Shown piece by piece: positions 24,174 through 33,251 of a stretch of DNA of 64,000 bases. The position numbers and the translations under genes are program-made. This DNA comes from Geomesophilobacter sediminis (GTDB lineage Bacteria; Desulfobacterota; Desulfuromonadia; Geobacterales; Geobacteraceae). The notes below the pieces were generated by a model. The model did not search any database. It was not told the DNA's origin and worked only from the letters and a program-made list of their open reading frames with translations. How positions within the stretch are numbered: position 1 is the stretch's first letter; the number at the start of each line of letters is the position of its first letter. The DNA is taken from positions 1 to 64,000 of the forward strand of contig NZ_JAEMHM010000023.1 in NCBI RefSeq assembly GCF_016458275.1, in the 5' to 3' direction.

Positions 24174-25451
24174 GTGGCACTGGTCTACATTATCTGCCCA
24201 CATTGCAGAAACGAGCTCCTGGTGGATGGAGATGAGCACGTCTGCGGGCGCTGCTCGTCCCGGATCGTCTTGAAAAAGGGACAGTATTCTCATTACTTCC
24301 CCGGCAACACCCCGAAGATCGATCCGGGGCCGATGGAAGCGGGGAGCGGTCCGGAACCGGCCCCGGGGTGCGCCGTATCTGACGTACCGGAAAACGGTGC
24401 GCCGGGGGGCAGCCTCCCGACGCCGCCGGCGCAGCCGCGCTGCCGGGAAAGCTTCTCCTTCCGCTTTACCGCGACCGCCAAGGAATACTTCGGCATCTGG
24501 ATCGTGAACACCCTGTTGCGGATCGTCAGCCTCGGCTTCTATTCGCCGTGGGCCAAGGTCCGCCGCCGGCGCTACTTCTATGCGAACACCCTGTTGGACG
24601 GAGCTCCCTTCGACTACCTGGCCGACCCGCTCGCCATCCTGAAGGGGTGGCTGATCGCCGGTGCCTTCGTGGTCGTCTACTCGGTCTGCAACCGGAGCTA
24701 TCCCGCCGTCGCCCCGTTCGTGGCGATGTTCTTCTCCGGGGTCTATCCCTGGATCCTGGTCCGCTCCCGCATGTTCAACTGCTTCAATTCGACTTACCGC
24801 AACATCCGGTTCCGCTTCACCCCCGATTACAAGGGGGCCTACCGGGAGTTTCTCTGGATGCCGCTGCTTGCGATACCGACCCTGGGGCTCATCATCCCGT
24901 ACCTGCTGTGGCGCCAGAAGCGCTTCCTGGTGGAGAACACCCATTTCGGGGCCGCCTCCTTCTCCTTCGACGCGACGCCGCGTGCTTTTTACCGCCTCCT
25001 GGCGCCGGTCCTCGCCGTCGTGCCGGTCATGATCGGTTCCCTCGTCTGGATCGGCCTGGCCGCCAAGGGGGGCAAGCCGCTCGCCCATCCCGCCCTGGCC
25101 CTGGTGCCGGTGGGAACCTTTTTCCTGGCGTATTTCCTGATCCTCGTCTACGTACCGACCGTGATGGCCAACGTGGTCTGGAGCGGCACCTCGATCGGGG
25201 GGCTGCGCTTTTCTTTGAACCTGAAGGTCCGGGAGGTGACCTGGATTTATCTCAGCAACATCGTTTCCGTCGTGTTCACCTTGGGGCTCCTGGCCCCGTG
25301 GGCGGCGGTACGGATGGCGCGTTACCGCTTCGAGCGCTTCACCGTATCCGGAATCGGGGGGCTGGACAGCGTATCGGCAGGGGAGCGCCAGGAAGTGGGC
25401 GCCGCCGGTGAGGAGATCGGCGATCTCCTCGGGTTCGACTTCGGCCTATGA
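24174..25451 (+). CDS. YjgN-family (DUF898) membrane protein with N-terminal zinc ribbon
   Basis: A 425-residue protein. Residues 8-30 hold a ribbon with ICPHC and CGRC. A disordered Pro/Gly linker follows to about residue 90. The rest is the DUF898 domain: FSFRFTATAKEYFGIWIVN, SLGFYSPWAKVRRRRYFYANT, and a repeat of the same theme (AAVRMARYRFERF), with about six to eight membrane helices. The family is conserved with no proven role. GGAGGAGAAGGC precedes the GTG. The stop overlaps the ATG of the M48 peptidase, so the two are co-translated, as is common for this pair. Confidence 0.85.
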   Translation: MALVYIICPHCRNELLVDGDEHVCGRCSSRIVLKKGQYSHYFPGNTPKIDPGPMEAGSGPEPAPGCAVSDVPENGAPGGSLPTPPAQPRCRESFSFRFTATAKEYFGIWIVNTLLRIVSLGFYSPWAKVRRRRYFYANTLLDGAPFDYLADPLAILKGWLIAGAFVVVYSVCNRSYPAVAPFVAMFFSGVYPWILVRSRMFNCFNSTYRNIRFRFTPDYKGAYREFLWMPLLAIPTLGLIIPYLLWRQKRFLVENTHFGAASFSFDATPRAFYRLLAPVLAVVPVMIGSLVWIGLAAKGGKPLAHPALALVPVGTFFLAYFLILVYVPTVMANVVWSGTSIGGLRFSLNLKVREVTWIYLSNIVSVVFTLGLLAPWAAVRMARYRFERFTVSGIGGLDSVSAGERQEVGAAGEEIGDLLGFDFGL

Positions 25452-26473
25452 TCCGCGGACGCGGGAAATGGTACGACGGGAAGACCTCCCGGCAGCACGA
25501 GGTGGAACTGCACCTGGATGCCGGAGCCCTGCGTGTCGTCGGGGTGGGGGTGGACCGGTGCGTCCCGGTGGGGCGTCTGCGGGTCGATCCTCGGCTGGGC
25601 AAGGCGGTGCGCGCGGTCCGTTTTCCGGACGGAGAATTGCTGGAGACGGCCGACGACGGCCTGCTCGACCATCTGGAGCGGCGGCAGGGGAGGGGGGCTT
25701 TTTTCCGGCAGGTGCACCGCTGGGAGAACAGCCCCCGCCGGGCGGTGATCGCCTTTGTGCTGCTCGCGGCCCTTTCGTTTCTGTTCGTCCGCTTCGGGAT
25801 CCCGGAACTCGCCGACCGGGCTGCCGCCACCTTTCCCGCGACCACGGAAGGGCTCCTGGGACGGGAGACCCTGCAGATCCTGGATCGAACCCTGCTCGAA
25901 CCGTCCCGGCTTCCCGCTGCGCGGCAGCGGCAACTGAGGCGGCTCTTCGACGGGGTTACCTCGAGCTACGCCGAGCGGGAGGGGTGGCGCTTGGAATTTC
26001 GTTCCGGCGACGTGGTCGGCGCGAATGCCTTTGCCCTCCCTGCCGGCATCGTCATCGTCACCGACAAATTGGTGCAGCTCGCCAAAAACGACCAGGAGAT
26101 CGCCGGGGTGATGGCGCACGAGATCGGCCACTTGACCCGGCGGCACGCACTAAGGCACTTGCTGCGCAACTCGGCGACCGCGCTTTTGGTGGCCTCCGTC
26201 ACCGGGGACATCACCTCGGTGACCTCGCTGTCGGCGACCCTGCCGACGGCACTGATCGATGCCAAGTACTCGCGCGATTTCGAGAATGAAGCTGACGACG
26301 CCGCCGTGGCGTATCTGAAGGGGATGGGGATCCCGACGCGGGTTTACGCGGACATGCTGCGGCGACTGGAGAAGGACCACGAAAAGGATTCCGGAAAAGG
26401 GGCCCGGATCGGGGAGCTTTTCCAGGACCACCCGCTGATCGAAGACCGGGTGAACCGGGTGCTGGGGCGATAG
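25448..26473 (+). CDS. M48-family membrane metallopeptidase
   Basis: A 341-residue protease. An N-terminal cytoplasmic beta domain (1-95) is followed by one membrane helix (AVIAFVLLAALSFLFVRF) and the M48 domain. The zinc site is HEIGH near residue 223, with the third ligand in FENEADDAA (Glu) downstream. NAFALPAGIVIVTDKLV is the family's substrate-strand motif. Such enzymes cut unfolded or damaged envelope proteins. It overlaps the YjgN gene by 4 bp (ATGA), giving a two-gene unit; the partner may present substrates or be processed. Confidence 0.93.
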   Translation: MIRGRGKWYDGKTSRQHEVELHLDAGALRVVGVGVDRCVPVGRLRVDPRLGKAVRAVRFPDGELLETADDGLLDHLERRQGRGAFFRQVHRWENSPRRAVIAFVLLAALSFLFVRFGIPELADRAAATFPATTEGLLGRETLQILDRTLLEPSRLPAARQRQLRRLFDGVTSSYAEREGWRLEFRSGDVVGANAFALPAGIVIVTDKLVQLAKNDQEIAGVMAHEIGHLTRRHALRHLLRNSATALLVASVTGDITSVTSLSATLPTALIDAKYSRDFENEADDAAVAYLKGMGIPTRVYADMLRRLEKDHEKDSGKGARIGELFQDHPLIEDRVNRVLGR

Positions 26474-26990
26474 CTACCCAGCATGTTCGGCTCCACCCCG
26501 GACGCGATCGGCCGAACAAATCCCCCCTGGCCGCTTCACAAACGTGAACGCGAAGGCCTCACCAGTCGTTCGAGCGAACATCAACCCGGTTCCCCGGAAA
26601 ACCCGGAAGAAAAAAAGTACTGCGCGCCTCAGCGGCCTCTGCGGTCTGCTTTGCGCCGTATTCCGCTGCCCCGATCTTCTTCTGATTAATCATGGAAAAA
26701 ATGTGCACGCCGGCGGCACTCTTTCTTCCCCGCTTAATTCCTATCCGATAGACGGTTCACAACCATCGCTGATGAAACTCTTCAATATCATTTACCCATT
26801 CTCGCTTTTAGCTCCATTCTGGTCACAAGTTAAGCAACCGTAAATCCAATGAAAAATGGGGCGGTGTAGCTAATAGTCCACAGCTTTTTTCGTTGGAATC
26901 TGTTATAAGAAGGCGAACTCGCGGTCTGAGGTTGACGGACAGTTTTGCCTGCCAGGAGATCACGAAGCGGCTACAAAAAGGGGTATTCGT
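26474..26990. other. Intergenic stretch without a gene
   Basis: Holds a CTCAGCGGCCTCTGCGGTCTGC element at 26629-26652, the reverse of one at 11705, and otherwise A/T-richer DNA from 26680 on. A TTGACGG at 26931 and TATAAG at 26904 are not paired as a promoter. Nothing else seen. Confidence 0.5.
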
Positions 26991-27668
26991 TTGACTATTG
27001 AAGAGGCATTCGGGGTCGTCATTCGTCGATTACGACGAGATCATGGTTTCTCCCAGGAGAAGCTGTCGGTTTACAGCGGCCTTGACCGTACCTTTATTTC
27101 CAATATCGAAGGAGGCAAGCAGCAACCCAGTCTGGTTTCCATATTCGCCTTTGCCAACGCCTTGAAAATTTCTGTCTCTGCCATCCTCCGCGAGGTCGAA
27201 CTGGTTCTCGGGATGAACTCTCCGGAAACGCTGGATCCCAATGGAAAGAACGACATAATAAAGGTGTTTAATGACATGGACGCTTATCTCAATGACATCG
27301 ATGCCTCATTCAAGGGATCCGAGACGATACTCTTTGCCGACGACGAGGACATGCTCCTCGAGCTCATGGAGAAATTCCTGACCGGTTGCGGGTATCGCGT
27401 GCTGACGGCGAAGGATGGTCAGGAAGCTTCCGATATCTACAAGACCCGGATGGGCGACATCAGCGTCGTGGTCCTGGACGTGCTGATGCCGGGGTTGAGC
27501 GGCGTGGAGGCATACCACGAGATCAAGAAGGTCAATCCCGATGCCCAGGTCATTTTCATCAGCGGCTATTCCGCGGATGGACTGAAGGGGCTCACCAGTC
27601 CCCGGATCCTTCAGAAGCCGTTTTCGCCGGTGGATCTCCTGCGGGAGATCAGGAGTTCCCTGGTGTAA
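26991..27668 (+). CDS. XRE-type DNA-binding domain fused to a receiver
   Basis: A 225-residue protein with an unusual order: helix-turn-helix first, receiver last. Residues 7-68 form an XRE/Cro domain (FSQEKLSVYSGLDRTFISNIE, then QPSLVSIFAFANAL). After a linker, the receiver (about 111-225) has D117/D118, phospho-acceptor D163 in VLDVLMPGLSG, S191 and K209. Most response regulators have the reverse order. It probably binds DNA under control of phosphorylation; the kinase is not adjacent. The TTG start follows AAAAAGGGG. Single gene. Confidence 0.9.
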   Translation: MTIEEAFGVVIRRLRRDHGFSQEKLSVYSGLDRTFISNIEGGKQQPSLVSIFAFANALKISVSAILREVELVLGMNSPETLDPNGKNDIIKVFNDMDAYLNDIDASFKGSETILFADDEDMLLELMEKFLTGCGYRVLTAKDGQEASDIYKTRMGDISVVVLDVLMPGLSGVEAYHEIKKVNPDAQVIFISGYSADGLKGLTSPRILQKPFSPVDLLREIRSSLV

Positions 27669-27731
27669 TGCCTCGCCTTCCTTCTGGGCACGGCGGTGCC
27701 GGAAGGAGTTGCCTCCCGGACCTCCCGGATT

Positions 27732-27760
27732 GACGGGCGCAGCAGGCTGCGCCCTTACGA
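27732..27760. repeat. GACGGGCGCAGC inverted repeat
   Basis: GACGGGCGCAGCAGGCTGCGCCC-type element (stem GGGCGCAGC / GCTGCGCCC). The same family occurs in the 364-bp repeat and at 35458. Confidence 0.75.
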
Positions 27761-27899
27761 GACGAACCATCCATTCTGTCCAACCGCCCGACCGCCCGCC
27801 CCCCCCCGACCCCCGACCCCGGTTTCCCCCTTTCCCTTGACTTCACTTCTGCTTCTCTCTATTGTGGGCGCCGTTTTGGTGCACATCGTTGGAGGGATC

Positions 27900-28772
27900 A
27901 TGAAACCAATTTCGCGATGGTATTGCGCTCTCATTGCTGCCGCCCTGGTGCTGGCGTCCGGATCCGGCCACGCCGCGCCTTCCGCCGCTCCGGCGCCGGA
28001 TACCCGGCCGGCGCTCGGAACGGAAGGCAAAGCCGCGGTGAGGCCGGATCCCGACCAGACCAGCCGGATCAGCGTCTCCGGCATCCTCTGCCCGACCCAG
28101 GATTCGGTGGCGCTGCAGCTGTACAACAACGCCATCGAACTCACCGCCCAGGAAAAGCTTGCCGAGGCCGAGGCGCAGTACCGGATGGCGATTGCCCGCG
28201 ACGCCGGCTACTGCGACGCGATGGATAATCTCGGCCTTTTGATGCGCCGGCAGGGGAGGATCGACGAGGCCGTCACCTGGTACCAGCGTTCGCTCAAGAT
28301 CAAGCCGGACAACGGCGTCGCCCACCAAAACCTCGCCGCCGGGTATCAGGCGCAGGGGAACCTGGAAGACGCCCAAGCGGAGTACGTCTGGCTGACCGAG
28401 CATCAGCCCGGGAACCCGGAGGGATTTTACGGGCTGGGGGCGTGTCTTTTGGGAGGCGGCCGGCTGGACGACGCCATTGCGCGGCTGGAGGTCGCCGAGA
28501 GGCTCTATGCCCAAATCCAATCGCCGTTGACCGTGGATGCGAAGTACCTGCTCGGGGTGGCCCATCTCAGGAAGAACGAACTCTCCCGCGCGAGGTCGTA
28601 CCTGTTGCAGGTCTATCCGCAGGCGAGCGAGGAGCCGAAGCTGAACTACCTGCTCGGTCTTTGCTACCTGGACCCGGAAGGGGGGGACCAGGCGAAGGCG
28701 GCCGAGTATCTGCAGAAGGCTAAAAAGCTCGGGGTACCGCTGCCGCCGGAGGTGGAGGGGAAACTGAAGTAA
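27900..28772 (+). CDS. Periplasmic TPR-repeat protein
   Basis: A 290-residue protein with a signal peptide (cleavage near HAAP, residue 25). From about residue 80 to the end it consists of tetratricopeptide repeats: AIELTAQEKLAEAEAQYRMA, ADNLG-type turns, DEAVTWYQRSLKIKPDN, LEDAQAEYVWLTEHQPGN and later copies. TPRs hold protein partners, often in envelope assembly. GGAGGGATC lies before the ATG at 27900; the open frame extends upstream without a ribosome site. It converges on the cytochrome gene at a shared terminator. Confidence 0.88.
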   Translation: MKPISRWYCALIAAALVLASGSGHAAPSAAPAPDTRPALGTEGKAAVRPDPDQTSRISVSGILCPTQDSVALQLYNNAIELTAQEKLAEAEAQYRMAIARDAGYCDAMDNLGLLMRRQGRIDEAVTWYQRSLKIKPDNGVAHQNLAAGYQAQGNLEDAQAEYVWLTEHQPGNPEGFYGLGACLLGGGRLDDAIARLEVAERLYAQIQSPLTVDAKYLLGVAHLRKNELSRARSYLLQVYPQASEEPKLNYLLGLCYLDPEGGDQAKAAEYLQKAKKLGVPLPPEVEGKLK

Positions 28773-28776
28773 GTAT

Positions 28777-28814
28777 CAAGAAGGGGTTAGCCGGTTGCGG
28801 CTAACCCCTTCTTG
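28777..28814. terminator. Bidirectional terminator
   Basis: A 16-bp stem, CAAGAAGGGGTTAGCC (28777-28792) with 28799-28814, lies between convergent genes. Confidence 0.88.
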
Positions 28815-28825
28815 CTTTCGTTGAC

Positions 28826-30349
28826 CTACTGATGCATGGAGCGGCTCGGCATGTAGTCGTTGTGACAGACGTAGCAGTTCCAGATCCAGTAGCTGTCCCC
28901 TTGCAGCTGTTGCGGGATCACGTTGTCCGCCGGATTGGTCGAGACGTATTCGGCGTGGGTACTGTTGTGGCAGGCCTCGCAGTAAATCTGCCCGTTCATC
29001 TCCTGTTGGGGGGAGTTGCGGAAGATGGAGTTGCGGTACAAGGTCCCGGGGTTCTCCTGGTGCTTCGCGTCGTGGCAGTCGGCACAGCGCGGTTCCTCGA
29101 GCCACGGCTTGCGCCCGGCGGCCAGGGCGGTCGCCATCCCGGTCATGTCGCCGTGGCAGTCCTTGCACTCCTTGCCGGCGTGGAACATGACCCCGCGCAG
29201 GCAGTTGGTCCGGGGGCCCGGATGGCAGTTGTAGCAGTCGGGATTTTTCGGGTCGGCGCTGACGTTCACCTTGTCTTTATGGAAGCCGTGCATCGCCAGG
29301 GAGAGGTTCTTCACCCCCGGCTTGCCCGAAAGCCCCAGCGCGTTGTCGCCATGGCATTCGGCGCACAGATGGAGCTTGCCGGCGGCCTTGTCGGCGGCGA
29401 GGGTGGTCCCGTTGTAGCGGTCGTGGGTCTGCAGGATGTTGACGAAGGTGTTGGTGGCGCCGTGGCAGTTGCTGCAGTTGATCTCCGAGGAGACCGGGGC
29501 GACGACGCGGGTCGTGGCGAGGACCGAGCCGGTCCCGTTGTCGGTGACGGTGATGGTTGCGGCACCGTAGGGGTCCCAGGTCCCGTCGTCATCGTAGGGG
29601 GTGAGCGGGATGCCGGTGGCGACGAAGCCCAGGCCGTTGGCATCGGGCGCCATGTTTCCCGCCAGCGGCGAGCCGGTGATGCCGACGTTGGGGGTAACCT
29701 GCCAACCGTACTGCCGGTAGTTGTACTGCGACGAGTAGTTCCAGAAGTTGTTGTGCAGGGTCGAGTCGGTCTTTTTCGGGAACCGGTAGCTCACCGTGAC
29801 GCCGCGGGTCACCAGCCCTTCGCCGCGCCGGAACACCTGGACATGGAGGGTGTTGAACGGGGGGAGGATCAAAAGGGTCGAGTAGTCGTCCTGCATGCAA
29901 TGCATTCCCAGGTCGTTCCAGGCGAGGATGACGTAATCCATGCTGGCCGCCGGGATCATCGCCGACGGGGAGGCGTTGTCGTAGTTGGTGTAGGTATCGT
30001 GGCTGGCGGTCAGGGACCAGTTCATCTCGGTGGCGCCGCCCGAATTGACGGTGCAGACCCGTGATGCCGGTTCGTAGCCTGTGGCGGTTGCGACCAGGGT
30101 GCGGAAACCGCCGGGGCTCGGCAGGGTGAAAGAGCCGTTGGCATCGGTGACCACGGTCGTGGTCCCGTCGCTGATGGACACCCCGGCGACGGGGGCCCCG
30201 GTTGCTGCCGAAACCACCTTGCCGGTGATACTGCCGGTGCCGCTGCTCCCTCCGCTGCTCCCCGATCCGTTGCATCCGGGCAGCCAGCAAAGTGCGATGA
30301 GAAGAAACATTCCCCAAAGTAACGTCGCGCCTCGTTTTACCTGCTCCAT
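28826..30349 (-). CDS. Seven-haem c-type lipocytochrome with carboxypeptidase-regulatory domain
   Basis: A 507-residue protein. A lipobox (WLPGC, Cys 26) marks it as a lipoprotein. Residues about 38-105 form a CarboxypepD_reg-like beta domain (ITGKVVSAATGAPVAGVSI, VTDANGSFTLP). A middle domain follows, then seven CxxCH motifs: CSNCH, CAECH, CYNCH, CKDCH, CADCH, CEACH and CYVCH, with extra His available as distal ligands. It is a likely envelope electron carrier, possibly in extracellular electron transfer. GGAGG is 6 nt before the ATG at 30349; an upstream ATG at 30385 lacks a ribosome site and would bury the signal peptide. Confidence 0.93.
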   Translation of the reverse strand: MEQVKRGATLLWGMFLLIALCWLPGCNGSGSSGGSSGTGSITGKVVSAATGAPVAGVSISDGTTTVVTDANGSFTLPSPGGFRTLVATATGYEPASRVCTVNSGGATEMNWSLTASHDTYTNYDNASPSAMIPAASMDYVILAWNDLGMHCMQDDYSTLLILPPFNTLHVQVFRRGEGLVTRGVTVSYRFPKKTDSTLHNNFWNYSSQYNYRQYGWQVTPNVGITGSPLAGNMAPDANGLGFVATGIPLTPYDDDGTWDPYGAATITVTDNGTGSVLATTRVVAPVSSEINCSNCHGATNTFVNILQTHDRYNGTTLAADKAAGKLHLCAECHGDNALGLSGKPGVKNLSLAMHGFHKDKVNVSADPKNPDCYNCHPGPRTNCLRGVMFHAGKECKDCHGDMTGMATALAAGRKPWLEEPRCADCHDAKHQENPGTLYRNSIFRNSPQQEMNGQIYCEACHNSTHAEYVSTNPADNVIPQQLQGDSYWIWNCYVCHNDYMPSRSMHQ

Positions 30350-30575
30350 CGAATACCTCCCCGTTGATACCTGATAGGTTGCCATCAGTACTTATTTGTC
30401 AGGGTAGACCTGTACAAGCGCCAATTATCAGGATGCGTGCCAAAGAGGATCGGGTCGGTTGCGGTCAATGAAAGCGTGAGGTTGCATCGCTTGCCGGTGA
30501 AGGCAGGGGATATGGAAGGGTGCGAAAAACGGATCAAATTGGTCGGAAATGGAGCGGGATGTTTGGGGGGAGGTG

Positions 30576-30955
30576 TAGGAGCGACATTCCTGTCGCGATC
30601 CGCCGCAGGCGGTGATTCCAGCGGTTTTTCGCGCCTGGAAAGGCGCTCCCACAGGGTAGTGTGGCTGGCTTGCTTTTTAAGGGATTAAATCGCGACAGGA
30701 ATGTCGCTCCTACTTGTGAGGTCGCCTGATCCCGCAAGGATGTTTTGGGTGTGCTTGGTTCCCCCGAGGATGAAACCGCTCCTCGAAGACGGCAGAGGAT
30801 TTTTACTGTGGGAGCGCCATTCCTGGCGCGAACCGCCGCAGGCGGTGCCCGCGGTTTCGGTTTTTCGCGCCTGGAAAGGCGCTCCCACAGGGTGGGGGGC
30901 TGGCTTGCCTCAGTAAAGGGAGTTGATCGCGACAGGAATGTCGCTCCTAAGGAGA
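30576..30955. repeat. REP-like hairpin cluster
   Basis: Six hairpins: GCGACA-TTCC-TGTCGC (30581-30596), GCGCCT-GGAA-AGGCGC (30631-30646), a GCGACA type near 30692, GCGCCA-TTCC-TGGCGC (30814-30829), GCGCCT-GGAA-AGGCGC (about 30868-30883) and a GCGACA type near 30929, with two CCGCCGCAGGCGG elements. They alternate orientation. With no gene between 30350 and 30966, this is most of the gap. Confidence 0.9.
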
Positions 30956-30966
30956 GCGGACGGTAC

Positions 30967-31818
30967 CTATTTCCTCCGCGGCATGAGGTAGTCCAGATCC
31001 TCCGGGGTCGGCTTTTGCCACTCGAAATCGACCAGGTCGGGCAGCACCACCTTGTAGCTGAGCTTCCCGTAATCCTTGAGACTGTCGGGGGCGCCGTGCT
31101 TGATCGCGTGCCAGGTCCCGGCGATCGCGATCACCTTCGCCTTGGGGGTCTTCTCCAGGTACTGCTCGATACGGTAGGCGAAGGTGTGATTGCGCAGCCC
31201 TTGGGCGGCCTCGAAGTTGGCGCGGTTCAACCGGGCCGGCCGGTTGCCGAACACCTGCTCCTGGAGCCGCTTCAAAAACTCGGCCTGGCGCGGCGCCAGG
31301 GTCCAGGGGTCTCCCGGAGGCAGCTCCTTGCGCTCCTCTTCGCTCAGCCCCTGGGGGCCGAAGCGGACCACCTTGGCGATGAGCCGTTTCGGGACGTTGA
31401 GCGCGATCATCGGGATGCGGTTGTCCCGCGCAAAGATGAAGATATCCCGGTAGAGGCGCCAGTCGTAGGACCAGTTTCGGGCGTAGATCGCTTCGAAGGC
31501 GGGCTCGTCGAGTTTTCCCCGGGTCCAGCCGTCGAGCGCCGCCTGGCTCTCGGAGGTGAACATCTCCACCCCGATGGCCAGCTGCGGGTTCTTCGCGTAA
31601 AGAGCGCGGATGAGTTCCATCTGCTTGTTATGGAGATCCGGGTCGTCGTGGGTGTCGCCGACGAAGATGACGTCGGAGCGGCCGAGCTCTTCCACGCATT
31701 TGCCCAGCTCCACCGGTTGGTGGTCGCTCATGCGCACCAGGGTGGTCGCTGCGCCAGCGCCGATGCTCGTTGCCAGGGTGAGAAAAATTCCCAAAGTCAT
31801 TGCTGCGAGTGTTTTCAC
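30967..31818 (-). CDS. ChaN-like haem-binding / iron-regulated protein
   Basis: A 283-residue protein with a signal peptide (SIGAGAATT, about residue 24). It has the ChaN (DUF399) features: DVIFVGDTHDDPDLHNKQ near the N-terminus, IGVEMFTSESQAALDGW, YARNWSYDWRLYRDI and a late AIAGTWHAIKHGAP. Known members bind haem in the envelope and take part in iron uptake. The open frame runs to 32202 but the GTG at 31818 follows GGAGGAGCCTC and starts the signal peptide. It faces away from the binding-protein gene at 32286. Confidence 0.88.
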   Translation of the reverse strand: MKTLAAMTLGIFLTLATSIGAGAATTLVRMSDHQPVELGKCVEELGRSDVIFVGDTHDDPDLHNKQMELIRALYAKNPQLAIGVEMFTSESQAALDGWTRGKLDEPAFEAIYARNWSYDWRLYRDIFIFARDNRIPMIALNVPKRLIAKVVRFGPQGLSEEERKELPPGDPWTLAPRQAEFLKRLQEQVFGNRPARLNRANFEAAQGLRNHTFAYRIEQYLEKTPKAKVIAIAGTWHAIKHGAPDSLKDYGKLSYKVVLPDLVDFEWQKPTPEDLDYLMPRRK

Positions 31819-32025
31819 GAGGCTCCTCCGGAGGTAGTTCCGCGGCCAGGACAACCACGATCGGCCTGCCGTGCGGAGCTGTGATAGTAGCGCCGTTTTT
31901 GCGTAGAGATAAAGAACTATTTTCGAACCAATCCCTCGTTTCAACCAACTCCGCCGGAAACAGTAGCGCGGCCCCGTAACTCTCATTGCCGGTGCCGCGG
32001 TTAAGGCTGTGCCTGTTCCCCTGTC

Positions 32026-32053
32026 TTGAAAGCTCTCAATAATACGATACAAA
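32026..32053 (+). promoter_or_regulatory. Putative sigma-70 promoter with long leader
   Basis: TTGAAA at 32026-32031 and TACAAA at 32048-32053, 16 bp apart. The transcript would have a leader of about 225 nt before the ATG at 32286. A GTACCA...TGGTAC stem with an inner CACCTCC-TTCG-GGTGGGG hairpin lies at about 32190-32226. No known riboswitch core was found. Confidence 0.4.
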
Positions 32054-32285
32054 TAATACCTGTGACATGACTCTCCTGTTCCTATGAGTAAGGATCTCTC
32101 GCCAGGATGCGTCGGGTCCTTGGTCCATGAGTACCGTCGTCTGACTGCCGATAGCTGACCCCCTGCATGTCGTATCGAGTCCGTTCGCCGTACCATGGGC
32201 ACCTCCTTCGGGTGGGGCGGTGGTACGGGCCGCCCGCGCCGAAATTCCGGCGGTCGCGGCCTTTCTCATCCCGGGAGGACGTGCC

Positions 32286-33251
32286 ATGACGTTTCCGGTC
32301 CGCCTTGTCTGCCTCCTTCTCCTCGCCGCGGCCATCGGCACGGCCGGCTGCCAGCAGCACTCCAGTGAGCCGCTGCGCATCGTGAGCAGCCCCTGGGCCG
32401 GCTACGAACCCCTCTATCTCGCCCGCGACCTCGGCTACCTGGACCCCATCTCGGTGCGGATCACCGAGCTCCCCTCCGCGAACATCACCCTGGAATCCTT
32501 CAGTAACGGCTCCGCCGACATCGCCACCCTGACCCTGGACGAGACCGTGACGCTCTTGGCCAAGGGAAAGAAGCTGCGCATCCTGCTGGTCCTGGATGTC
32601 TCCAACGGCGCGGACGCGGTGGTCGCCAAGCCGGAGATCGGATCGCTCCTCGCGCTGAAGGGGAAAAGGATCGGCATGGAGAACATCCCGCTCGGGGCCT
32701 ACCTTTTGAACCGGATGCTGCAGGCCGCCCAGCTCGCCCCGGAACAGGTCCAGGTGGTCCCCATGCCCGAGGACAAGCACGAGAAGGCGTACCTGCAGGG
32801 GAAAATCGACGCCGCCGTCACCATGGAGCCCTACAAGAGCAAGATCGTCCAGGCGGGCGGGGTGGTCCTCTTCGACAGCAGCCGGATTCCCGACGAGATC
32901 TTCGACGTGGTCGTGGTGCGGGAGGAAATCTACGCCAGCCGGCGCGACGACCTGTGCCGGTTGGCCCGGGAGTGGTTCCACACCCTCGACTATGTGAAGG
33001 CGAACCGCGACGAGGCCTACCGGCGCATGAGCAAGCGGATGGGGGTGGACGCGAAGACTTTCGCCGCCTCGATGGCCGGCATCAAGGTGCCGTCCCGGGA
33101 GGACAACCGGCGCCTTTTGGGGGGGCGCTCCCCCGCGCTGCTCGCTCCGGCCCAGCGCCTGGTCGACATCATGCTGCAGGCGCACATGATTCCCACCTCG
33201 GTCAACATGGCGACCGCCCTGGACCCTGAGTTCGCGGAGTGCTTGAAATGA
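32286..33251 (+). CDS. ABC-type solute-binding lipoprotein (NMT1/TauA-like)
   Basis: A 321-residue lipoprotein (lipobox GTAGC, Cys 21). The domain opens LRIVSSPWAGYEPLYLARDLGYL, the standard start of NMT1/SsuA/TauA binding proteins, then has NITLESFSNGSADIATLTLDE and ALKGKRIGMEN. It should bind a small organic ligand in the periplasm. No ABC permease or ATPase is near. Instead its stop overlaps the start of a PAS receptor (ATGA), so the ligand is probably reported, not imported. GGAGGACGTGCC precedes the ATG; the frame extends to 32220 without support. Confidence 0.88.
   Translation: MTFPVRLVCLLLLAAAIGTAGCQQHSSEPLRIVSSPWAGYEPLYLARDLGYLDPISVRITELPSANITLESFSNGSADIATLTLDETVTLLAKGKKLRILLVLDVSNGADAVVAKPEIGSLLALKGKRIGMENIPLGAYLLNRMLQAAQLAPEQVQVVPMPEDKHEKAYLQGKIDAAVTMEPYKSKIVQAGGVVLFDSSRIPDEIFDVVVVREEIYASRRDDLCRLAREWFHTLDYVKANRDEAYRRMSKRMGVDAKTFAASMAGIKVPSREDNRRLLGGRSPALLAPAQRLVDIMLQAHMIPTSVNMATALDPEFAECLK

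Noticed and set aside
31819-32202. N-terminal extension of the ChaN-like protein
   Set aside because: It would bury the signal peptide; GGAGGAGCCTC sets the GTG start at 31818.
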